From the NCBI GenBank assembly GCA_965153455.1, contig OZ234500.1:930001-994000 (forward strand): a stretch of 64,000 bases of DNA, in the 5' to 3' direction. Source of the stretch: Sphagnum compactum (lineage: Eukaryota > Bryophyta > Sphagnopsida > Sphagnales). A model generated the notes under the pieces. That model ran no database searches. It was not told the origin of the DNA and saw only the letters and a list, made by a program, of their open reading frames with translations. Below are positions 34,201 through 45,119 of this stretch, piece after piece. Each line of letters begins with the position of its first letter. The stretch's first letter is position 1. Both the position numbers and the translations under genes were made by a program.

Positions 34201-36385
34201 GTCCTAAAAAATTTTAATTTCAAAAAAGTCTCTTTTCAATGTTAACATTAAAAAATAAATTTAAAACCTATTTAAATTGTATTTTGAAATCATGGAGCAC
34301 TTCATTGAGTGTATTGTAAATTTTATATAAAGTTTGAGGACTTTTTATATAAGAAAAATGGATGAAAAGTATGTTCTAAATTGGTTGGTTGTTCAAATTT
34401 TCCAAAACATTCTTACATTAAAACTTTGATAGATTATGACTAGAATATGAAAAGTTGAAACTATATCCATACACACTAGGCCTTCATCAACTTGAAAGTA
34501 TAATAATTTTAGTTGATGTGTTACTTTCATGTACTTGTAACTCAATTTTGTACAACTGTGACATGTACTTTCTATACTTGCATTTCAAAAAAATGTAGTT
34601 AAATGCATATTAAAACATGTGTTTCTTCAATATTATGCAATGAAATCAAAGAACTTATAATAGTTGATCATTGAATTGAATAACATTCATGGATTCAATA
34701 CATTAAAATACATTTTATGGATTTTGTTTTAAAAAGCAAGTGTTTCTAGCTGACATGCTTTACCATGCTTATGATAAATAATTATTGCTAACATTTTGAA
34801 ATTTTTTTTGGAATAAAAATATTTTCTTTAAAGACATTTAGTTGGAGTATTTATGGTATTGTTAGTACGTCTATTTTTGTGAATTATGACATCTATTCAT
34901 CATGGTAAGAGATATTTGTTGTTCGCCCAAATAAGTCCAATATTTTAGTCAAAACCTATATGTAAATAGACATTCACATTGTCTAGGTAATAGCAATTTC
35001 CCATAAAATGAAAGGATCATTATGAAAAGGAAAACATTGTAAACGTATACTACATATTGGATGATGAAATATTTCAAATTCAGGGAAATAAATTTGAAAT
35101 TTTCGGGGAAATTTCTTTTTTTTAAAATGTGAAATGTATCAACAGAAATTGAAGAAAGTGGGATAGATATAACCATGTTTGGCATTGATACAGGAACCTT
35201 GCGAAGGAGTGATTGTGTTATAACCAACTAAAACTTGTAAACTACTGTGTGGCCTTAAGAATTTCCAAGTTACCAATTATTTTAATAATTAGAAGCAAGT
35301 GGAAACTTTGTTTCAAATCTATTGTGAAACACATCAAAATTTGTTTAAATCATTTTATTCTTTCTTTTTTCACAACCCAAAAAGGCACCTTGAGTTTTTG
35401 AAGCTTGCAAATTTGATGAAAGTGAAGAGGAACAAGATTTTGTAAAATATAAGAACATGTTAAATTAGCATGTTCAATCCAATTAAATAGGTTATGTCCA
35501 CATACAATGTGCCATTAGTTGTAAAAATCATGGCTAAAGAATTTCTTGTTCACATAAAACTCTCCTTTCTTCTTGCCCAAATGTGGCATGTCGAAAACAA
35601 CTTTTGTCTTTCTTGCATCCTTTTTAAGCGCAAATAATTTTGAACCCAAATTAACATCCTTTCCCTTCACAATCGAACACACAATGCACTTCACACAATT
35701 AATTTTTCCATGATCACTTTTGAACATTTTTTCCCACGAAAATTGCAATATCAAACATTTTTGCACTTGTGAAAAACATCATAGCTTTTTTAGGTTTTTT
35801 CGACAATGGCTTGTTTCCTTCATTGGCAAATTTGGATGTCACATATGTTGGGTGCAATAGGAGGAATGAATCTAGATTAGGGTTTACATTACATTGTGGT
35901 AATCTTGCTTAGTGAACCTGATGAAATATGGTGATTTGTTCAAAATTTTCAGCTTTTTTTCTTTAATAAATTTCACAAGGCACTTCCTTCCTTTGCTTTC
36001 TAGCGATTCTTTACCAATAATAATAATAAAAAGGGTGCTATGGACCATCCATTCGAAATTTCAAGATTCTTCATGGACTAGAGTTGTAGGGACCTTGAAT
36101 AATTAAGGATATAATCAGCTCAAATATGAAGAAATTTCACTATTAAATAATGCCAGACCAATTTTCTTCCAGTTTTTGGTCAGGAGCTGCGATTCTTTTT
36201 TTCAACCAGAAATTTTGATTTTTTTTTCTATTGCAAATTTTCTTATTTTTTGAATAATTTGCCAAATTTTTGTTTCACAAAATTGGAAAAAATAACTCTA
36301 GTCAGGGTCATGAAAGGGTAATTGGCAGCATACACCATGGAAAGAAGTAGATTTCCATGAATCTTAAATCAACAGTCATTTTAGG

Positions 36386-36460
36386 GGGGATATAGCTCAG
36401 ACAGAGGATAGCACACAATATTATCTTAGAATTTGAAACCCAATTCTCATATGTGCCAAT
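36386..36460 (+). other. tRNA-like 5' segment
   Basis: GGGGATATAGCTCAG matches the first 15 nt of plant plastid-type tRNA-Ala(UGC), covering the acceptor 5' strand and the start of the D arm. The following sequence (ACAGAGGATAGCAC...) does not fold into the remaining cloverleaf. It is best seen as a degenerate tRNA or tRNA-derived repeat fragment, and not a gene. Confidence 0.35.
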
Positions 36461-37220
36461 TAAGTTTGTTAAAGTTGAGATAACTACTTTCTGAAAATAT
36501 CAACATCAGATTATTATACATTTTCAATTAAAGCAAAACCATACTAACAATACACCTTTTGTACAAGTTCTCATAAGAACATTGAATATTGCAGCTGTAT
36601 GTATATACCTTAAAGTCTATGTATATATACAACTTTGGAGGGCACTTTATGTCCATGAATATGATTCCTGGAAAAGAGAAAGGATACTATGCCTCTTCCT
36701 GAAGAATGAGAGGGATCTTATGCTTACTTATGGGCATAAAATGCCTCCCACTTTTAAGGAGTAGGTGTAAAAAACTTCCCCCCATATGCCGAGTGATCTT
36801 GCTGTGTTTAGATCCATCATATAACCAATGTCAATTAGGTTGTTACTAGAGAGAGGAACAGACCCCCTCAGCCTTAGCCAGAATTGTGCTTCTCAAAAGT
36901 ATCAAATAGTCAGCTTTGACATATAACCTTGGTTCTCAAAAAATCTGAAAAAAAGAAAAAGAAAAATCATCCATAGAATCAGCTGTTCTTTATGAAGTCT
37001 TTCAAGAAAACTGTCAGCTCTTTAGGGATTTGAAATAACGATGAAGAATGATTCTCTGATTCTGAATATTTTTAGAAAAAATTCTGGAACTGATGCAAGT
37101 TCTCTGATTCTGGAACTTTAAAAAATCCAGAACCGATGGATCATTATAATTTCAAATAACTGCACAGCACTAATCGTAAACATTATTTGCCTCAGTGCTC
37201 TATGAGGATTTGAGCAGATT

Positions 37221-37248
37221 GGGAGGGGGGGGGAGTGGAGGAGGGGGG
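37221..37248 (+). other. G-rich tract
   Basis: A 28-nt G/A tract contains runs of three, nine and six G plus GG pairs, in otherwise AT-rich DNA. It could form a G-quadruplex; there is no gene nearby for it to control. Confidence 0.5.
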
Positions 37249-38888
37249 ATATTACATATTACCAAAATAACGACACCACCCTAGGGCTTTAGTACTCTAT
37301 ACTTTCTGTAGGGTATCCAAAATTTGGTTAACTAATGCTGGACCTCATAATCTTGCACAAAACTTATATATATACAGATATAATTTGATGAATTGGATTT
37401 TGCAAAATAAACAGCTTCACATCATTTTAATACCATGGAGTTCATTCAATGTTCATTCAAAGCACGTGCACTTTTGACACTCTTGATTCCAGGCTTACAC
37501 TTCACATCAAAGATTTCCACCCAAAAAAGTGAGGGTCGCAACACTTAGGCTGCAAGCTATGCTCAGCCTATTCCAGTTTTGAGTCACACCAATATCGCTT
37601 AACTGACACTTCTATGAAATTCATAAGAGACAGTGTTCTGTTGTCGTTTGAGATCACACCAGTGCAGTAATTTCAACTGCTTCTCCTAAAACTGATAATC
37701 TACCCAGCAGCTTTTCATTTTGTGCTAAATTTTGCCAAAAGGAAAATAATAAGAATAATACGGGAATATTCTGTTGCAATATAGTTTTACTCTGTAAAAT
37801 TCACCACATTTTACTGAATAAGAAATTTTGAAATAATTTCATCACATTTTGACTCTGATTTTAGTTTGGTAGCAAATTTTAACTAAACATTTAGATAGGC
37901 TTCCAAAAATCCTGTCACCATTTAATGCTAAATCCCTCTTGGGATACTATCCAGTGACGCAACATCAGAAAATGGAAAGACAAAATCACTACTACCCAAC
38001 GTTTCTTTTCTTGATGAATTTTCTCAAGGTCGTGACCAAAAAAACATGTCACACTACTTATACAAAGGCACTTTTGGTAAAAAAAAATGGCCCCAAGTTG
38101 CCATATTTCGAGGAAAAAATGTCTGAGTTCACTATATTTATATAGAAAAAAAGGTGCCATGCTATTCATACCAAGGTTTTTATGGGGAAATGATGGCCCC
38201 AAGTCGCCATATTTCTGATATTTAGACTAAAAGTTCCAGCAGGTTGGCAAACTAAGGCAGGAATCTTAAATGGTTTTTCGTCTCCTCTTGGACATGTAGC
38301 CAAATTTGGCTAAGTCTTCTTGTGTATGATGGCTACACCATCTACCTCACAAAATTGAAGGAAAAAAAACACCTGCTACCCATACACTTCAAAAAAATTC
38401 ATGAAAGTACTAGTTTCCAAGTAGTAAGTTCATTAAGGTAGTTCAATTAGGACCAGATAATTCACAACCTTTTCCCCATCGATAGGGCTCCCGATTTCTC
38501 TTGAAAGTTCCCTCTATAAATTTAACAATTTTTATAAAAACTTATTTCAACTAGAAGCCTTAAATTATCCAAGTTTTGTGCGGACATTCCGGATACCTAA
38601 GCGGGAAAAAAGTATCTTAACTCGTGATACCGAGGTCTAAAAATGTCGCTGCAGGTGGTAGAGAAAGTCATGATTCGTGAGTATATGCGGCAGTTACATA
38701 AGTTGCCTGAAAGACACTTTGCGTGAAATATGGCTGAACGCCTAAGAAAGTCATGTAGGGACAGCCGGTCCATCCGGAAGTCTTCGACCCAGTTGAGCTT
38801 CATTTACTTCACCTTGTTTCTCACGGAATTGATCCCGATGACGTGGGTCTGATCAAAAAGCTTGCTATGGGTACCGGCTGCCGCTGCA

Positions 38889-38896
38889 TATAAATA
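38889..38896 (+). promoter_or_regulatory. TATA box of the thaumatin-like gene
   Basis: TATAAATA lies 258 nt upstream of the start codon, which would put transcription start near 38920 and give a leader of about 230 nt. The surrounding 38.6-39.1 kb is more GC-rich than the rest of the window. Confidence 0.65.
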
Positions 38897-38973
38897 TGTT
38901 ATGGTGTCTAGCTACTCCCAACAAGTCCCATTCAACTTCATTCTGAGCATACACAGTCCACTGTTACTTGTTA

Positions 38974-39092
38974 CTGCACTTGATCTAGCTAGATTTGTAC
39001 CCAGCTCATACTTCTTATACTCTTATAAGAAGCCACTTTGTGGTGCACTTGATCTAGCTAGTTAGATCTGTTGTACCCAGCTCACACTAATT
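38974..39092. repeat. Direct repeat in the thaumatin-like gene leader
   Basis: GCACTTGATCTAGCTAG followed by TGTACCCAGCTCA(T/C)AC occurs twice, at about 38976 and 39042, some 66 bp apart, in the predicted 5' untranslated region. CTAGCTAG is itself palindromic. Confidence 0.8.
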
Positions 39093-39153
39093 TCTTACTT
39101 TTATAACCTTCTTTCGCCCTGCCGGCAGCTGGTGCATTTCATCTGTGACTGCA

Positions 39154-40984
39154 ATGAAGAACTCTGTGAGGATTGTGGCCCTTCAGGCACTGCTGATAGC
39201 TGTGGTCATTTCGCTTGCCATCGATTCCATCAACGGTTAATTACTTCCCTAGACTGACTCCTCATATTGGCATTCAGGATCGATGAGGATCACGTCATAT
39301 TTGTGTACCTGCAGATTGTTTGCAGGATTAGACTAGGGCGCGCACATTAACATCTTTATGAATTGGAAATATGCAGTTGACCTGAAACTCATACTTCTGT
39401 AATTGCGGCATTCTGATTTATTCGTATACATATCGGGGATTCCGGAAGTCCTCATTTGATAGTGACGTGATAGAAACGGGGACAACATACTCGTATGTCA
39501 AAGTCTATGGATATTAGATAGCATTCATCGAGAAACCTTAGACTTTCGTGATCTTGCCAATGGTATGTGAATTTTAAGATTCTGCAAATTCAACTTTTTG
39601 AAGTTGTGTGAAATTTGGCTTCATGCAGACGGTTTGGAGAATCCAAAAAACTACATGATCAGATTGATCTTTTTTTCCTAGGCAAATCACAATTCTCAAT
39701 TTGACTAGAAACAATCGTACGGGGACGTCGAAGGCATACAGATCACCGTCATGGACGGTTTATTCTTCTGGGGTATGTACTACTCTCTAAATGTTCTAGA
39801 GTTATAACACGATCTGACCCTGCATAAATTGTGTCTCATTACTTGTGCAGCTGCATCAATCAACATCAGAAATCAATGCTCAGAAACGATCTCAGCATGC
39901 GCAACCTGTAACATCTGTGGTGGACAAGTGAATTGTTACGCTCTAGCTCCCTACAACGGATTCCAAGTGATCGACGTGGGGCCGAACTGGCCCGGTGGCG
40001 TGATTTGGGGCTATCCAGGAGGCAGTGCAAATCCAACAGATGGAAATAATGCCAAGCCTCAGGCAGACCTTGCAGAGATAACCATCGGTGCTGGTGGCGA
40101 AGATTACTACGATATCAGTAACGTGGTACGTCCTTCTTCGTTCTAGCCGGACTTCGAATAGCCTTTGTAGAAAACACAGTCTTGATCACGTATAACACAC
40201 GTCCAGATAAAAAATCCTAGAACGAATCTGAAGCAAATTCGGACGTTATTATTATTATTAGACCTATTCTGTCTTTATTGAACTAAGATTATGATGTACA
40301 ACATAGCTAGACTTTCAGATCACCTTATGGTTAATTGATCAATCTGCAGACCTAGACTTTTGCGTCATCCATGTGGTTGACAATTGATCTGACAGATAAA
40401 TTTGTCTTACATTAGGCATACTTAGCTGTTATCCCCTAGCCCCTGACTTTCAATGTATGGAACTGTGTTTAGGTTAGTGCTAGAGCACGCGGGTAGCTAG
40501 TTAGCAGCTGATCATGCTGAGCACGAGTATAATTTTGGTGGCTGCTGAATCCTGAAGTTCTTTTTTCTGTTTTCATTGTTTTTTGTTTTGGTCCCACGAT
40601 CTGTTTCAATATAGAACTTAGATCTCTTTCACTGTAGAACTAACTACTCTGCATTTTTCTGATTTTTTGCAGAACGCTTACAACCTGCCTTTGCTGATCA
40701 ACCCAACAACCATTGCACCTCCGGGACAAAGGCAAGGACTGGAGTGTGGCACTCCTATTTGCTCCATCGGCAACATTTACAGCTTTTGCCAGTCTCCCAA
40801 CTTTCTAACCGGCGCAGTTGGCTACGGTTGCTACAACGTTGATGGGCCAGGACCGGTTCCCACGCCTGGAACTGAACAATTCGCAAACGCTTGTCCCGAT
40901 GCCTACTCCTACTCTCAGGACGACGCCAATCATGTGTACGCGTGCCCCACTGGCAGTAACTATGAAGTGGTGTTCTGCCCATAA
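39154..40984 (+). CDS. Thaumatin-like protein (PR-5 family), three exons
   Basis: Secreted defence-type protein. Exons are 39154-39235, 39851-40125 and 40673-40984, joined at GT-AG sites in phases 1 and 0, giving 222 residues. Exon 1 encodes a signal peptide (MKNSVRIVALQALLIAVVIS); cleavage is expected near the NAAS/INIRNQC junction. The mature part begins like the family (INIRNQC), keeps the central ADLAEITI...DYYDISNVNAYNLPL block and ends CPDAYSYSQDD...YEVVFCP, the standard thaumatin C terminus. I count 12 cysteines in the mature part, against 16 in ordinary and 10 in small-type members. The N-terminal half is diverged (SACATCNICGGQVNC), so the usual arginine of the acidic cleft is not visible. 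The start is supported by the signal peptide and by a TATA box at 38889. Antifungal activity is unproven. Confidence 0.9.
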
Positions 40985-41007
40985 AAATATTAGGAATGCA
41001 AACTCTA

Positions 41008-41125
41008 GATGAGGTATTTCCTGTGGGATGAATACAATATGTGATGTTGAGTTCCTTTGGGATGAATACCTTAGATGAGGTAGTTCAGTTGGGGATGAAT
41101 ACCGTAGATGAGGTAATTCCTGAAG
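41008..41125. repeat. 33-bp tandem repeat in the 3' region of the thaumatin-like gene
   Basis: GATGAGGTA-TTCC-TGGGATGAATAC units begin at 41008, 41043, 41074 and 41107 (periods 35, 31 and 33), starting 24 nt after the stop codon. They lie within the likely 3' untranslated region. Confidence 0.8.
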
Positions 41126-41129
41126 CCAA

Positions 41130-44100
41130 TGCATGATCTCTACCTGTGCAATAATTGAACTCTCATCAAATAATTTTGGTGCACGGTCGTGCACCAAGTG
41201 GAACTTCAATTTCGAAAGATTCAACACATGGAATTCCATTTGGGCAGGTTAAGGTGTCAAATAAATTACAAAACATGCTTAGCGAGTACCAATTAGTATA
41301 GCATATATATTTAATCACCTTGATGTACATAAAAATATTAAGATATGTGAGAGCAAACAGAATTTCGTGTAGGCTTTTTTTAGAATGGATATTATACGTC
41401 CAAGAAAATAAGAAATTTGTGCTGCTAAACAATGAGTTGCTTTTGGTTCATGGGTAGTCACTTAGTTTATTACAAAAATGACATTGAGCAGGTCAAAAGA
41501 AGCGTTTCTTTATATTACTTTGGAGGTAAAATTTTGTAAACATTTAGAAAATTAATTACCTAGACCTTCTAAATAATTCTTTTTTTTTGTATAAAGTTAA
41601 AAAGGAATCTCGAAATTTTAGTTAAACATGTTTATTCCATAATTTATACAAGTAACTTAAAATATTCACGAATGACCAAAACTACCATACTTATAAGCAG
41701 ACTAAGGTAAATAAAAAATCCATTCCATTTATAGTTAGGGAGAAAATTTTAATACCACCTAAAGTCTGATCACAAAGCCTGTATATTCAAATTCTCACAC
41801 ACAACCAATAGCTTGGCAAGCACATGCTGTCAAGTGTAGCATTTTAGTCTTTATGGCATCTCCAGTTAACAGGTGTTATGAAGTCTTATTCTCCCTTTTC
41901 AATGGCCTGATTCTCATGCAGAATTGGGTCTTTCAAAAGGGGTGCCTATTTCGTAGACCTAATTTCTAGGTCCTTCCAATTTTGTAAGACCAATCTATCT
42001 ATGAAGGAAGGTAATTTGTTTGTTTTGTTTATTTTGCATGTTGAGATATACCAAACCAAGACTCTCTTGCTGTGCTCTTGGTATTGTTGGGAACCCCTTG
42101 ATGAATAGGGGTACACCAAGTTGGTTTCATAATGTTTTGAAGTATGGTGGAGAAGTTATTGAATGAACAAAATTTTCATTAAAAAATCATTTAAATGAAA
42201 ACTAAAATTTATAAGGGAATATAGGCACTTGATGAGTAGGATTTAATAACTTATGTGCTTGAAAATTCTAGACCTGATGTGTGAGGGGTAGTGAATTTTA
42301 GGGTTTTTTTGTCAATGAAAACTCAAATATTAAATTACAAAAAATGCTTTTGAAAGGAAAAATTAGTTGTCCATAATCAATTCACATTTAAGTCAACAGT
42401 GTAGATTCCATTAGTAATGGTTACATAGGTGAATGGGGAGGGTTTCATTAGAGTAAAAGTTGGCCCATGACTGAACCTTGCTTAACCACAAACTCCCTAC
42501 GACTTGGGGATTGTTGCTGGGGGTGTGCTTTCATAGAATGACCCCCCTATAGTAGGTCATAGTAGACTAATACCACAAATGAAAGTCATCTTTATATTGT
42601 AGTCACATGTATAATTTTTTTGTAATTAAATTTTTTGATAATGTATAGATATCCATTTTGAATTATTTTTATTTGTTTTAAGTATATTTGATTAGCTTTA
42701 GACTTCATTTAATCAATTATTTTGAAAAATTCAATAAACATTGAAGAATTTGAAAATATGGAATATATTTGTGACAAAATAATACCCGTCACAAAGTGTG
42801 AAAATTCAAATATATATTTCAAAACTAGGGTTGTGAATGGAATTCTTGGTTGAACTTTTTGATTGTGTATGATATTAATATACATCAATTAAATCTAGGA
42901 AAATTTAGAAATTTAAAGTTTTTGGATGAAATTCCATTCAAAAAATGTGTTTTCTTACATTTTCTTAGTAATGAATGCACAATAATATCTTCTTTTTTTT
43001 TTAAAAACCACTATCATATCAAAGAGGAAAAGATTTTATAAATGAACATTTCATTATTTTTTTCAATTTCTTTTGTTTGGTAATGTTTTGTGAATCATAA
43101 ACATGAAGCCCTATGGCCATTGAAAAATTGTAAGTTATATATTATGTGTACATTGATTTGATTGAATCCTCCTCATTTAATCGCTGGATCAAAATTAATT
43201 TTAATTCGAAATGAACTTTGAGTTTAAAAATGTTGTTGTTCAAATTTTAAAGGTTTTTACTTGTGTTTAGGATAACCAAAAGATGCCATCAAAATTTTAG
43301 CTTACTGCATATTATAATACTTATTATACATCACATTTTTTGAACAAAAAATGGCTCACCCTTAGTGTGCTTTCACCCAATGTCATCCATCCATGGATGA
43401 ATTAATCCATTTATCATGGATAAAATATCTTCAAGCAAAAGAATTTTTTAAAGAAACTACAAAAACATACAATATACATGGAAACTCAAAATAAAAAATC
43501 TAAGTAACAAATAAAAGAAACTGCTGTTTTGTTTTCAACAATCGCAATCCATTAGTTGTGGTGTATAATCTTTGAAATTTTGTCTTGACAAATTACAATT
43601 TTTAAATAGAATAAACACAAGAAGTGGGCACCAATGGGTGTAGTTATACTAATAGGAGCCAAAAGCAAATGTAACTATTACTTAATTTTGTGTTTTTTAC
43701 ACCAATTTTTCTTTAAAAGAAATTTAACTTAAATATAAATTAAAAATTTTGCACATTATCAAATCTAATATCTTATTTTATAAATGTCCAAAATATGAAA
43801 TTATTTCATTAACATTTGGACCTTCAAAAACAGTGTAAAAGGATTTGTAACCATTACTTTTAAGTAATAAAAGGACTTGGAAAACTTTGAAAATGATTTT
43901 TTTGGGGCAAATTTTTAACGCAAACCTTAATAAAATAATACAAAAAAAAAAATTTTTAAATTAAAGATTTTTTTGAAGATTTTTTTGAAAATATTCCAAG
44001 AATATTTTTTTTAAAAGTAGTCACCAAAGGGGGCACTAGTGGTTCCTATTAGCTCGTTTGGACCCCAATACATAAATAGGCATTGGGTGTAAGCAAGATA

Positions 44101-44690
44101 TTTTGTACATACTTGCTACCTTGTTTCCTACTTGAAAACATCAAAACAAATGTTTTTTAAACTTCTAACCTTCCTTTAGCATTTCAAAATAAATGAATTT
44201 TTTAATGGGCATCTTTAGCCTCCTTTTAACTTCTCAGAACAATTTGTGTCATATCTTTAAACTTGAAAAAGTATCCCAAAAGTATCCCAATAATTTCGTC
44301 ATTTTTTAAAGGTTGGGGATGATTTTAATTAGGAAAAAGAACTCCATTAACCAAAAAAATTGTATTGGAATGTTCACCACATCAATATTGAGGTGCATGA
44401 AAAAAAACCAAAATATTTGTAAAAACATTTCACCTACTTTCAAATACTTAAATTTTATTTTTCAAACTACCACAAATTTTAGGTCCAATTCAAGTATTTG
44501 TAAATAGTGTTAAAAAACACGATTAAAACAATTTAATTTTTGAAGTTCATGCAAACAAGAATTAAAAAATCATGCACCAAAAAATAATATTATTATCCTC
44601 ATAAAATCATTTATTTGTTAATCTTTTTTTATAAAGACCTTAGTATTTTTGTTGTTTACACTACTTTTTGTGTATATTTTATCATGTTTT
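41130..44690. other. Decayed intergenic region
   Basis: AT-rich, with frequent poly-A/T runs. No gene, RNA or array could be supported; the small frames have compositions expected by chance. Confidence 0.5.
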
Positions 44691-44697
44691 CACCCCA

Positions 44698-45110
44698 TTA
44701 TGGAAGCATCAATTTGAGGTGGAATTCTTGGGTTATATTATTTCTAGAGACGACATTCGCATGGACCCTCATAAGGTTCAAACCATTGTGGATTGGACTA
44801 CCCCAACTTCTGTTCGGGATGTTCAATGTTTTCTTGGGTTCACCAATTTTTATCGACGATTTGTTGGATATTATTTCACGATAGTGACCCCTCTTATTCG
44901 TCTGATTCCAAAGGATCAACCTTTTTCCTTGGGGAATTGAAGCTAAAAATGCCTTTCAATCTTTAAAGGCTTTCGTCACGACTGCCCCACTTTTGATTCA
45001 TGCAGAACATTCCAAACCTTTTGTCTTAGAGATAGACACTTCTAACTATGCATTAGGTGTCGTATTCTCACAACCCAAAGAAGATAATCTTTTTCATCTA
45101 ATTAGTTTCT
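44698..45110 (+). pseudogene. Ty3/gypsy reverse transcriptase and RNase H fragment
   Basis: The reading frame gives HQFEVEFLGYIISRDDI, then VQTIVDWTTPTSVRDVQCFL, then GFTNFYRRFV, the end of the RT domain and its connection in gypsy polyproteins. It shifts frame after 44935 (stop at 44938-44940) and continues as AFQSLKAFVTTAPLLIHAEH and KPFVLEIDTSNYALGVVFSQ, the start of RNase H with its conserved D. Nothing of gag, protease, integrase or LTRs is recognisable on either side, so this is a short decayed fragment. Confidence 0.9.
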
Positions 45111-45119
45111 AAAATTTCA

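Larger units (their letters stand above)
31270..38500. other. Long decayed AT-rich intergenic region
   Basis: No gene could be supported over about 7 kb. The 32774-32995 frame has no recognised motif. Diverse short phrases recur around 31400-31860 (CATACTCATCAAA-type words), suggesting very old repeats. A near-duplicate phrase, GGCCCCAAGT(T/C)GCCATAT, occurs at about 38090 and 38193. Confidence 0.5.

Noticed and set aside
36386-36460. Functional tRNA-Ala gene
   Set aside because: Only the first 15 nt match; anticodon arm, T arm and 3' acceptor strand are not formed.
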